DNA of 64,000 bases, taken from contig NZ_VSKS01000018.1 of assembly GCF_008312835.1 (NCBI RefSeq), positions 62,001-126,000 of the forward strand, read 5' to 3'. Origin of the DNA: Streptomyces marokkonensis (GTDB lineage Bacteria > Actinomycetota > Actinomycetes > Streptomycetales > Streptomycetaceae). The position numbers were made by a program, and so were the translations under genes. This document shows, in pieces, positions 47,155-54,776 of this stretch. How positions within the stretch are numbered: position 1 is the stretch's first letter; every line of letters begins with the position of its first letter. The notes beneath the pieces were generated by a model. That model was not told where the DNA came from. It searched no databases and saw only the letters and a program-made list of their open reading frames with translations.

Positions 47155-48942
47155 GTGCCTCAGGAGGAATACGACTACGACGTCCTCGTCGTCGGCTCCG
47201 GCTTCGGCGGCTCCGTCTCGGCGCTCCGCCTGACGGAGAAGGGATACACCGTCGGCGTCCTGGAGGCCGGCCGCCGCTTCACCCGCGAGACCCTGCCGAA
47301 GAACTCCTGGGACCTGAAGAACTACCTGTGGGCGCCGAGGCTCGGCATGTACGGCATCCAGCGCATCCACCTGCTGGGCAACGTCATGGTCCTGGCCGGC
47401 GCGGGTGTCGGCGGCGGCTCCCTCAACTACGCCAACACCCTCTACGTACCGCCCAAGCCGTTCTTCGACGACCCGCAGTGGGGGCACATCACCGACTGGC
47501 AGGAGGAGTTGAAGCCCTACTACGACCAGGCGCGGCGCATGCTCGGCGTGCGGCTCAACCCCACGATGACCCCCTCGGACGTGCATCTGAAGGCGGCGGC
47601 CGAACGGATGGGCGTGGGCGACACCTTCCACATGGCCCCGGTCGGTGTCTTCTTCGGCGACGGCGAGGACGCCGACGGCAAGGTGACCGCCGAGCCCGGG
47701 CAGGAGGTGCCCGACCCCTACTTCGGCGGGGCCGGTCCGTCGCGCCGGGCCTGTGCCGAGTGCGGCGAGTGCATGACCGGATGCCGGCACGGCGCGAAGA
47801 ACACCCTCAACGAGAACTACCTCCACCTCGCCGAGAAGGCGGGCGCGGTCGTGCACCCCATGACGACGGCGGTGTCGGTGACGGAGGACGCGCAGGGCGG
47901 GTACGCCGTCGCCACGCTCCCCACCGACAACCGCCGCAAGGGCAGGGGCCGTACCTTCCGCGCCCGCCGGGTGGTGCTGGCCGCCGGCACCTACGGCACC
48001 CAGACGCTGCTGCACCGGATGCGGGCCGGCGGTCAGCTGCCGCACCTCTCGGACAGGCTGGGCGAGCTGACCCGGACCAACTCCGAGGCCCTCGTCGGCG
48101 CGCAGACCGACAACCGGCGCTACCGCAAGGCCACCGGTTCGCCGAAGGCCGACTTCACCCGCGGTGTGGCCATCACGTCCTCCATCCACCCCGACGAGAA
48201 CACCCACATCGAGCCGGTCCGCTACGGCAGGGGCTCCAACTCGATGGGCGGGCTGTCCATCCTCCAGGTCCCGTACGCGGGCGGCGGTTCGGGTGCGGCA
48301 CGCGTACTGGGCTGGCTGGGCAACGTGGCGCGGCATCCGTGGCTGCTGATGCGTTCGCTGTCCAACCGCCGCTGGTCGGAGCGGACCATCATCGGTCTGG
48401 TGATGCAGTCGCTGGACAACTCGCTGACGACGTACCTCAAGCCGTCCGGGGCCGGCCGCGGGCTGCTCACCGCACGGCAGGGCCACGGCGCCGCCAACCC
48501 CAAGCAGATCAAGGCGGCCACGGACGGCGCCTCCGCGCTGGCGGCCGAGATCAACGGCTTCGCGGGCTCGAACGTGGGCGAGCTGACGGGCATGCCGCTG
48601 ACCGCCCACTTCCTGGGCGGCTGCCCGATCGGCGGCTCCCGCGAGACCGGCGTGATCGACCCGTACCACCGTCTGTACGGCCACCCCGGCATCTCGGTCG
48701 TCGACGGGGCGGCGGTCTCGGCGAACCTCGGCGTGAACCCCTCCCTGACCATCACGGCACAGGCCGAGCGGGCGATGTCGTACTGGCCCAACAAGGGCGA
48801 GGCCGATCCGCGTCCGCAGCAGGGCGAGTCGTACCGGCGGCTCCAGCCGGTGGAGCCGAAGTCCCCGGCGGTCCCGGCGGACGCGTTCGGCGCGCTGAGG
48901 CTGCCGTTCCTGGGGATTCCCGCGGTGCCGCCGAAGAAGTAG
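47155..48942 (+). CDS. GMC-family FAD-dependent oxidoreductase (cholesterol-oxidase-like) with Cys cluster
   Basis: 595-residue cytosolic flavoprotein. The FAD motif VLVVGSGFGGSVSALRLTEK is at residues 9-28, VLAGAGVGGGSLNYAN follows, and the C-terminal GMC signature is FLGGCPIGGS ... HPGISVVDGAAVSANLGVNP. A cluster C200-x2-C203-x2-C206-x3-C210 (ACAECGECMTGC) looks like an iron-sulfur or metal site. The substrate (sterol-type alcohol or other) is unknown. GTG 47155 sits behind GAGGAGACACCC. It lacks a Tat or Sec signal, unlike secreted cholesterol oxidases. Confidence 0.88.
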   Translation: MPQEEYDYDVLVVGSGFGGSVSALRLTEKGYTVGVLEAGRRFTRETLPKNSWDLKNYLWAPRLGMYGIQRIHLLGNVMVLAGAGVGGGSLNYANTLYVPPKPFFDDPQWGHITDWQEELKPYYDQARRMLGVRLNPTMTPSDVHLKAAAERMGVGDTFHMAPVGVFFGDGEDADGKVTAEPGQEVPDPYFGGAGPSRRACAECGECMTGCRHGAKNTLNENYLHLAEKAGAVVHPMTTAVSVTEDAQGGYAVATLPTDNRRKGRGRTFRARRVVLAAGTYGTQTLLHRMRAGGQLPHLSDRLGELTRTNSEALVGAQTDNRRYRKATGSPKADFTRGVAITSSIHPDENTHIEPVRYGRGSNSMGGLSILQVPYAGGGSGAARVLGWLGNVARHPWLLMRSLSNRRWSERTIIGLVMQSLDNSLTTYLKPSGAGRGLLTARQGHGAANPKQIKAATDGASALAAEINGFAGSNVGELTGMPLTAHFLGGCPIGGSRETGVIDPYHRLYGHPGISVVDGAAVSANLGVNPSLTITAQAERAMSYWPNKGEADPRPQQGESYRRLQPVEPKSPAVPADAFGALRLPFLGIPAVPPKK

Positions 48943-48954
48943 CCGGCGCGGGGA

Positions 48955-49040
48955 GGACAAGGGAACAGGGAAAGAGGAAGAAGAGGAAAAGGAAAAAGGA
49001 CCTGTGCCCCCCTCCGAGCTCAGGTCCTTTTCCCTTGTCC
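48955..49040. terminator. Bidirectional terminator with long imperfect palindrome
   Basis: AAAAGGACCTG (48994-49004) pairs with CAGGTCCTTTT (49021-49031) over a 16-base loop. The flanks GGACAAGGGA (48955) and TCCCTTGTCC (to 49040) extend the pairing across a purine-rich bulge (AAAGAGGAAGAAGAGG). T/A tracts on both strands suit the two convergent genes. Confidence 0.85.
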
Positions 49041-49076
49041 TGGGTGCTGCCGCGCGGACGGCGCGGCGAGGCGGTG

Positions 49077-50117
49077 TTACGCCTGGGCACCGGCCTTGCG
49101 GCGGCGCACCACGAACACCGCACCGGCACCGGCCACGACGGCGGCACCGCCGACCAGGCCGATGATCGGCAGAGCGGAGCTCGAGCCGGTCTCGGCGAGG
49201 CTGCCGGTGACCTTCACGTCGCTGACCTCGTCGAGCTCGGCCATGCCGCCGGTCTGCGGCTTGGCGTCGTTCGGCTCACCGGCGTCGGAGCCGGCGGCCA
49301 GGATGTCGAAGAAGTAGATCCAGCCGTTGGGGTCGTCGGCGAGCCAGCAGCCGTCGGCGTCCGCGTACTCGGCGAGGCCGCCGGTGAGGCCGAGCGCGTC
49401 CGGCACCTTGCCGCTGACGCTGAGCCGCAGCTGGTACGAGACCGACTGGCCGGCGCCGAGCGAGAACGCGGCGAACGTGCCGCCCTCACCCGCGGTGTCC
49501 GCGAGCGTGGTCCACTTCCCGGAGGCCTTGTCGAACACCTGGACGGTGATCTGACCGGAGTAGTCCTTCTCGTTCCAGCCGATGGCCGCGACGCCGATCA
49601 GCGGCTTGATGTTCTTGATCTCCTCGTCGCCGTGGTTGGAGACGTTGAACGAGAACGCCTTCCAGCCGCTGCCGGCGACGATCGTGTCGGGCAGGCCCGC
49701 CAGACCGCTCTTCAGGTCGAAGCTGAGCTCGGCCGTGCTGTTGCCCTCCTCGTCGACGCAGAGCTCGGGGTCCTCCTCCGCCGGGGCGCTCTCACTGGCG
49801 CTCGGGGCGGGTGCGCTCGTCGACGGCGAGGTGGACGCGGACGGCGAGGCGGACGTGGACGGGGAGGACTCGCTCTCGGTGGAGCCGGGCTCGGTCTCCT
49901 TCGTCGGCTCGGTCTCCTTGGTCGGCTCGGCCGAACCGGTCGACTCGGTTGCGGACGGCGAGGGAGAGGTGCCGGTCGTGTCGTCACCGGTCGCGGACTC
50001 CGTCGCGGACACGGTGGGCGTGGGGTCGGTCGCGTACGCGGCCGGAGCCGAGAGCAGGGCGACCGGGGCTATCGCTGCCGTTGCGACCGCTGCGGCCATG
50101 GCACGGCGAAGCTTCAT
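49077..50117 (-). CDS. Cell-wall-anchored surface protein with LAETG sortase signal
   Basis: 346-residue exported protein. A Sec signal peptide (residues 1-29, cut after AYA) is followed by a Thr/Ser/Glu/Pro stalk with two PTKETE repeats (about 65-76). A beta-sandwich domain (about 130-290: TAELSFDLKSGLAGLPDTIV ... FAAFSLGAGQSVSYQLRLSV) follows. The C-terminal sorting signal is LAETG (307-311), a hydrophobic helix and RRRK. LAxTG is the signal recognised by class E sortases of Streptomyces. The ligand or role is unknown; a structural or adhesive role is inferred. ATG 50117 lies behind CCGAGG; an extension to 50258 lacks a signal peptide. Confidence 0.93.
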   Translation of the reverse strand: MKLRRAMAAAVATAAIAPVALLSAPAAYATDPTPTVSATESATGDDTTGTSPSPSATESTGSAEPTKETEPTKETEPGSTESESSPSTSASPSASTSPSTSAPAPSASESAPAEEDPELCVDEEGNSTAELSFDLKSGLAGLPDTIVAGSGWKAFSFNVSNHGDEEIKNIKPLIGVAAIGWNEKDYSGQITVQVFDKASGKWTTLADTAGEGGTFAAFSLGAGQSVSYQLRLSVSGKVPDALGLTGGLAEYADADGCWLADDPNGWIYFFDILAAGSDAGEPNDAKPQTGGMAELDEVSDVKVTGSLAETGSSSALPIIGLVGGAAVVAGAGAVFVVRRRKAGAQA

Positions 50118-50804
50118 GAAGACCTCGGGAAGTCCGGTGTGCCGCGTGGCCGCGGCACCAACGAGTGCGGGAGGCCGCCGCGTGCGAGGACGCGGGTGTG
50201 GCCCTTGGTTCCGGTGGTTTGATCGATGAAGCCTGTGAATGGTTGTCCTGGATCTCACAGAATTTTTATGTGAGGTGGATCACTACTGGCGGGTGGTGGT
50301 GATCTCTGTCGTCCGCTCGGCCGCCGAAAGCCTGGACGGCCGCGCCTCGCGCCGCAGCCGCGTCCGGAGCGTGGTGGGAGCGCGGTGGGAGTCGGGTGCG
50401 GACGCCGTCCGGCTGCCCGAGGCCAAGGCCGTGGGTGGCGTCCCGGCCGCGCGGATCGGGGCGGCACCGGAGGGACGAAGGAGTTCCTGGTCGCCGCCGA
50501 CTGCGGTGTCGTGACCAGCGTCCGAGCGGTCCGGTGCGGTCGGGGTCCGGTGCGGTCCCGCCGGGCCGGCCCCGGGCGTCCCCGGGGCCGGCCTTCTCGC
50601 GGGTGACCGGGCCGGCTGTCCCCTGCCGCCCGGTCACTTGCCCGGAGCGAGGTCCCACGACGTACGACGCGAGCCGTATGCCTCATCGCTCCGGTGAGCC
50701 ACGCGTGGCCGGCACGGACACCGGTACCAACGAAGCGGCCGGGACTCCGGTCACGCGCCGGACGGGTGAGAGACGGCGCGTACGTCTGTACCGGGAACGC
50801 GGAC
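50118..50804. other. 687-bp intergenic region
   Basis: It lies between two minus-strand genes. The part next to the surface-protein gene (50225-50290) is AT-richer (AGAATTTTTATGTGAGGTGG) and probably holds its promoter. The rest is GC-rich, with a short direct repeat GGTCCGGTGCGGTC at about 50529 and 50544. Every frame is arginine- and glycine-rich shadow text, and no gene is visible. Confidence 0.5.
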
Positions 50805-51116
50805 TCAGATCCTGCCCCGGCACAGCTCCAGCAAGGTCATCGCCAGCGCGGTGCCGGGCCTGCCCAGGGCGTCCCGGTAGGTGGCGAGGATCTCCATCTC
50901 GCGGGAGAGGTTCACGCGCCGGCCGCCGGAGGCGATCCGTTCCTTCTGGATGACGGCCGACACGGCCATCCGTTCCTGCACGAGGCCGATGATCCGGTCG
51001 TCGAGCGCGTCGATCCGCTCGCGGGCGCCGGTGATCAGCTCGGCGGCCTCGGTCGTACGGGCGCCGGTCCTCTCGGTCGGCTCCGTGCTGGTCGGCTCCG
51101 TCGTGGTGGCGGTCAT
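50805..51116 (-). CDS. aroQ: Chorismate mutase, AroQ type
   Basis: 103-residue all-helical chorismate mutase, which converts chorismate to prephenate, the branch point to Phe and Tyr. A Thr-rich N-terminal extension precedes the AroQ core ITGARERIDALDDRIIGLVQ, ERMAVSAVIQKERI with the active-site Arg, Asp and Lys, and REMEILATYRDALG. ATG 51116 was chosen because the family starts just before the helix and because a terminator hairpin lies immediately upstream (51171-51215). The gene is preceded by a leader peptide and attenuator, so its expression is probably tied to aromatic amino-acid supply. Confidence 0.92.
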   Translation of the reverse strand: MTATTTEPTSTEPTERTGARTTEAAELITGARERIDALDDRIIGLVQERMAVSAVIQKERIASGGRRVNLSREMEILATYRDALGRPGTALAMTLLELCRGRI

Positions 51117-51170
51117 GCCGGGGCTCCTCGGTGAGTGAGTGGATGCGGTGCCCCGGAGCGGCGAGGTCCG

Positions 51171-51215
51171 GAAAAACGCCAGGCGCCCCGGACCTTGTCG
51201 GCCCGGGGCGCCTGG
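51171..51215 (-). terminator. Attenuator terminator upstream of the chorismate mutase gene
   Basis: On the minus strand, CCAGGCGCCCCGGGCC (51215-51200), loop GACAA, GGTCCGGGGCGCCTGG (51194-51179): 16 pairs with one G-T wobble, followed by CGTTTTTCC. It ends 55 bp before the gene and lies 20 bp after the stop of a leader peptide. This is the layout of ribosome-mediated attenuation. Confidence 0.88.
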
Positions 51216-51234
51216 GAAGTCGCTTGTCAGTTGC

Positions 51235-51306
51235 TCAAGCAGCACGACCATGGCAGCCGGTGGGCCGGTTGCCATAGGTAAAGAGGAAGGCCGGGTGCGT
51301 GAGCAT
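51235..51306 (-). CDS. Leader peptide with Phe/Phe/Tyr codons
   Basis: 23-codon ORF on the minus strand, ATG 51306 to TGA 51235. It begins MLTHPAFLFTYGNRP, with Phe at 7 and 9 and Tyr at 11 clustered before a hairpin (ATGGCA-A-CCGG, loop CCCA, CCGG-C-TGCCAT, about 51253-51278). The codons include TTT and TAT, A/T-ending codons that are rare in this genome. The promoter sits so that transcription begins at or near the ATG, so the leader is probably leaderless. Stalling at Phe/Tyr codons would control the terminator downstream. Confidence 0.7.
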   Translation of the reverse strand: MLTHPAFLFTYGNRPTGCHGRAA

Positions 51307-51312
51307 GGGCCC

Positions 51313-51341
51313 AGTATGCCCGGCCCGCCGCGGCTGTCCAA
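51313..51341 (-). promoter_or_regulatory. Promoter of the chorismate mutase leader
   Basis: TTGGAC (51341-51336), exactly 17 bp, CATACT (51318-51313) on the minus strand, close to the consensus for the principal sigma factor. The predicted start is 6-7 bp further, at the leader ATG (51306). Confidence 0.75.
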
Positions 51342-51417
51342 TGCCGGCCGCATGGTGAGACGGCGGCGTCGCCGGTCGCTGTTCCCCGGCCCGGGACGTG
51401 CCCCGCCGCCACCTCGG

Positions 51418-51423
51418 TAGAAT
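51418..51423 (+). promoter_or_regulatory. Likely -10 element of guaA
   Basis: TAGAAT lies 43 bp before the guaA GTG in otherwise very GC-rich DNA. The -35 region is weak. Confidence 0.45.
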
Positions 51424-51465
51424 CGGGAGGCACAAGACCCCCGCCCCACCGCCGGAAGGCACCTC

Positions 51466-53046
51466 GTGTCATCAGCGACTCCCGCTGCCCACGCGCCCGA
51501 CACCGTTCTGGTCGTCGACTTCGGCGCGCAGTACGCCCAGCTCATCGCCCGTCGCGTCCGCGAGGCGCGGGTCTACAGCGAGATCGTGCCGAGCACCATG
51601 CCGGTCGCGGAGATGCTCGCCAAGAACCCGGCGGCGATCATCCTCTCCGGCGGCCCCTCGTCCGTGTACGAGGAGGGCGCCCCCCGCCTCGACCGGCAGA
51701 TCTTCGAGGCCGGCGTCCCCGTCTTCGGCATGTGCTACGGATTCCAGCTCATGGCCCAGAGCCTGGGCGGCCAGGTGGACAACACCGGGGCCCGTGAGTA
51801 CGGCCGTACGGATCTGCACGTCTCCAGGAGCTCCTCCACCCTCTTCGAGGGCACCCCGGACGAGCAGGCCGTCTGGATGTCGCACGGCGACGCCTGCTCC
51901 GCCGCCCCCGAGGGCTTCACCGTCACGGCCTCCACGGACGTGGTCCCGGTCGCCGCGTTCGAGAACGACGACAAGAAGCTCTACGGCGTCCAGTACCACC
52001 CCGAGGTGATGCACTCCACGCACGGGCAGCAGGTGCTGGAGCACTTCCTGTACCGGGGCGCGGGCCTCACCCCGGACTGGACCACGGGCAACGTGATCGA
52101 GGAGCAGGTCGCCGCGATCCGCGAGCAGGTCGGCGACAGGCGCGCCATCTGCGGTCTGTCCGGCGGTGTGGACTCCGCGGTCGCCGCGGCCCTCGTACAG
52201 AAGGCCATCGGCTCCCAGCTGACCTGCGTGTACGTCGACCACGGCCTGATGCGCAAGGGCGAGACCGAGCAGGTCGAGAAGGACTTCGTCGCCGCGACCG
52301 GCGTCCAGCTGAAGGTCGTGGACGCGGAGGAGAGGTTCCTCACCGCGCTCAAGGGCGTCTCCGACCCCGAGGAGAAGCGGAAGATCATCGGCCGGGAGTT
52401 CATCCGGGTCTTCGAGCAGGCCCAGGCCGAGATCATCGCGGACGAGGGCCCGGCGGTGGAGTTCCTCGTCCAGGGCACCCTCTACCCGGACGTCGTCGAG
52501 TCCGGCGGTGGCACCGGCACCGCCAACATCAAGTCCCACCACAACGTGGGCGGGCTGCCCGAGGACCTCGAGTTCCAGCTCATCGAGCCGCTGCGCAAGC
52601 TGTTCAAGGACGAGGTCCGCATGGTCGGCCAGGAGCTCGGCCTGCCGGAGGAGATCGTCCAGCGCCAGCCGTTCCCCGGGCCCGGCCTCGGCATCCGGAT
52701 CGTCGGCGAGGTCACCAAGGAGCGGCTCGACCTGCTCCGCGAGGCCGACGCCATCGCCCGTGAGGAGCTGACCGCCGCCGGGCTCGACCGGGACATCTGG
52801 CAGTGCCCGGTCGTCCTGCTCGCGGACGTGCGGTCCGTGGGTGTCCAGGGCGACGGCCGCACCTACGGTCACCCGATCGTGCTGCGCCCGGTCTCCAGCG
52901 AGGACGCCATGACCGCCGACTGGTCGCGGCTGCCGTACGACGTCCTCGCGAAGATCTCGACCCGCATCACCAACGAGGTGCGGGACGTCAACCGGGTCGT
53001 CCTCGACGTCACCTCGAAGCCGCCGGGGACCATCGAGTGGGAGTAG
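51466..53046 (+). CDS. guaA: GMP synthase (glutamine-hydrolysing)
   Basis: 526-residue two-domain enzyme that aminates XMP to GMP with ATP and glutamine. The N-terminal class I glutamine amidotransferase has Cys90 in VFGMCYGFQ and the His/Glu of GVQYHPEV. The ATP-pyrophosphatase domain has the P-loop [15 protein letters not shown], and the dimerisation domain ends [13 protein letters not shown] 51466 follows GGAAGGCACCTC. With guaB in the same window it completes GMP synthesis from IMP. Confidence 0.98.
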   Translation: MSSATPAAHAPDTVLVVDFGAQYAQLIARRVREARVYSEIVPSTMPVAEMLAKNPAAIILSGGPSSVYEEGAPRLDRQIFEAGVPVFGMCYGFQLMAQSLGGQVDNTGAREYGRTDLHVSRSSSTLFEGTPDEQAVWMSHGDACSAAPEGFTVTASTDVVPVAAFENDDKKLYGVQYHPEVMHSTHGQQVLEHFLYRGAGLTPDWTTGNVIEEQVAAIREQVGDRRAICGLSGGVDSAVAAALVQKAIGSQLTCVYVDHGLMRKGETEQVEKDFVAATGVQLKVVDAEERFLTALKGVSDPEEKRKIIGREFIRVFEQAQAEIIADEGPAVEFLVQGTLYPDVVESGGGTGTANIKSHHNVGGLPEDLEFQLIEPLRKLFKDEVRMVGQELGLPEEIVQRQPFPGPGLGIRIVGEVTKERLDLLREADAIAREELTAAGLDRDIWQCPVVLLADVRSVGVQGDGRTYGHPIVLRPVSSEDAMTADWSRLPYDVLAKISTRITNEVRDVNRVVLDVTSKPPGTIEWE

Positions 53047-53065
53047 TCGCGTAAGTCCCGGCCGG

Positions 53066-53557
53066 TCACGTCCGCTTGAGCGTGCGCACCGGCTCTCCGG
53101 GCTTCCAGACCTGGACGACGAGGTACTTCTCGTCCTCGACGAAGGTCCGTACGACCTCCGTCAGCTCGGTGCGGAAGAGGTGGAACGGCTCCGGCGGTTC
53201 CACCTCTTCGGCGTACCTGGCGCGGGTTCCCTCGTCCTCGCCGGGGATCTCGACCGCCCGGCCGCTGATCCGGACGTCGCCGCCGCCCATGCCGGTCCCC
53301 TCGCCCGGGTTCGCCTGGAGCGCGAAGCGCGGGTCGCGGCGCAGGTCGAGCGCCTTGAGCGAGTCCGGCATCATGCCGAACCAGAGCTCCCCGTCGAGGA
53401 AGCGGACCTCCAGGCCGGTGGTGCGCGGTGAACCGTCCCTGCGCAGGGTGGCGAGGACGTGGTGGGTGTACGCGGCGAAGCGCTCCTCGACGGTCTTCGC
53501 CAGCTCGGGTTCGGCCGCGGTGAAAGCGCCCCAGTTCGTGCCGGTGTGTGTGCTCAT
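53066..53557 (-). CDS. Pyridoxamine 5'-phosphate oxidase-family protein (PPOX/FDOR)
   Basis: 163-residue split-barrel flavin- or F420-binding protein. It shows HHVLATLRRDGSPRTTGLEV, GELWFGMMPDSLKALDLRRD and DVRISGRAVEIPGED. The family includes F420-dependent reductases and heme or flavin binders, and the cofactor cannot be told from sequence here. ATG 53557 (MSTHTGTNWGAF) was chosen; a frame extension to 53785 runs through a repeat array. It is convergent with guaA, 19 bp apart. Confidence 0.9.
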   Translation of the reverse strand: MSTHTGTNWGAFTAAEPELAKTVEERFAAYTHHVLATLRRDGSPRTTGLEVRFLDGELWFGMMPDSLKALDLRRDPRFALQANPGEGTGMGGGDVRISGRAVEIPGEDEGTRARYAEEVEPPEPFHLFRTELTEVVRTFVEDEKYLVVQVWKPGEPVRTLKRT

Positions 53558-53619
53558 GCGCACAGTGTGGCGCGGATACCGGACATGTTGTGTCGGGTAT
53601 TCGCGCCGGGTACCGGACG

Positions 53620-53712
53620 GTGCCGGGTGCCTGTGCCGGGTACCTGGTCTGAGCCGGGCGCCTGTGCCGGGTAGCTGGTCTGTGCCGGGTGCCTGTGCCG
53701 GGTACCCGGACT
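53620..53712 (+). repeat. Three 31-bp tandem repeats
   Basis: Three direct copies (53620-53650, 53651-53681, 53682-53712) of a unit beginning GTGCCGGGTGCCTGTGCCGG, each itself containing two GTGCCGGGT-like halves, with about 3-5 differences per copy. They lie between two divergent genes and overlap their promoter region. The copy number may vary between strains. Confidence 0.9.
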
Positions 53713-53805
53713 GTGTCCGCTGTCCGGCGTTACGGAACAGAGCTGTCGTCCGGCGCGCCCCGCCGGTAACTTCCGCCCCGTACACAACCCCCCGCGGGAG
53801 GACTC

Positions 53806-54600
53806 ATGCACGGGCCCACGCCGCCCCTGCCGCTGCCCACCGACAAGCTGCGCTTCGCCATGCCGCCCATGCACGAGTCGGTCGAGGACGAGCGCCGGCA
53901 CCGCAAGGAACGGCTCGCGGGCGCGCTGCGGCTGTTCGGGCGGCTCGGCTTCGAGGACGGTGTCTCGGGGCACATCACCGCACGCGACCCGGAGTTCAGC
54001 GACTGCTTCTGGGTCAACCCGTTCGGCATGCCGTTCCGGCACGTCACCGTGAGCGACCTGGTCCTCGCCAACCGGGACGGCCAGGTCGTCGAGGGCGGCC
54101 ACCACGTCAACCAGGCCGCGTTCACCGTGCACGCCCAGGTGCACGCGGCCCGGCCCGACGTCGTCGCCGTCGCCCACTGCCACTCCGTGCACGGGCGCGC
54201 CCTCGCCGCCCTCGGCGACCTGCTGGACCCCATTACGCAGGAGAGCTGCGCCTTCTACGAGGACCACGCCCTCTACGACGCCTACAGCGGCGTCACCGTC
54301 GACGCCGAGGAGGGGCGGCGGATCGCCGGGGTGCTCGGCTCCCGCAAGGCGCTGGTGCTGCGCAACCACGGGCTGCTCACCGTGGGGGACTCGGTCGACG
54401 CGGCGGCCTGGTGGTTCGTGACGATGGAGCGGTCCTGCCAGGTGCAGCTCGCCGCGAGGGCCGCGGGCAGGCCCGTCCTCATCGACCACCGGCAGGCGGT
54501 CGCCACGCGGGAGCAGCTCGGCGGCGACCTCGTGGCGTGGATCAACTACCAGCCGATGTGGCAGGAGATCACCCGGAGTGAGCCGGATCTGCTGAGCTGA
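53806..54600 (+). CDS. Class II aldolase/adducin-family protein
   Basis: 264-residue zinc-type aldolase-fold protein. It has GHITARDPE, the glycine/metal region NQAAFTVHAQVHAARPDVVA, the metal ligands AHCHSVHG and the late RNHGLLTVGDSV with a third His. The three histidines that bind Zn in fuculose-phosphate aldolase relatives are present. The substrate (sugar phosphate or another 2-oxo aldol) is unknown. ATG 53806 follows GGGAGGACTC. It is divergent from the PPOX gene across a tandem repeat. Confidence 0.9.
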   Translation: MHGPTPPLPLPTDKLRFAMPPMHESVEDERRHRKERLAGALRLFGRLGFEDGVSGHITARDPEFSDCFWVNPFGMPFRHVTVSDLVLANRDGQVVEGGHHVNQAAFTVHAQVHAARPDVVAVAHCHSVHGRALAALGDLLDPITQESCAFYEDHALYDAYSGVTVDAEEGRRIAGVLGSRKALVLRNHGLLTVGDSVDAAAWWFVTMERSCQVQLAARAAGRPVLIDHRQAVATREQLGGDLVAWINYQPMWQEITRSEPDLLS

Positions 54601-54776
54601 GCGTGGGCGGTCAACTCGACGCCTTGGAATTCACCCGCACGGACCGGGCCTGCCGGACGGGAAGCGTGTGCGGTAGGGCACAATTCGCTGTCGTCACGGG
54701 GGGCTTGCGTGGGGGTCCTCGGCGGTGAACGTGGTGGTGTCGTGGTGGTTGACGGTGGGGAAGGCGGGCTGCGGGC

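Noticed and set aside
50239-50514. 91-codon plus-strand ORF in the gap before chorismate mutase
   Set aside because: Arg/Val-rich text, no ribosome-binding site, and composition like other shadows; it overlaps the promoter region of the surface-protein gene.
53570-53720. CRISPR-like array because of the short repeats
   Set aside because: The repeats are directly tandem with no unique spacers and no cas genes are present.
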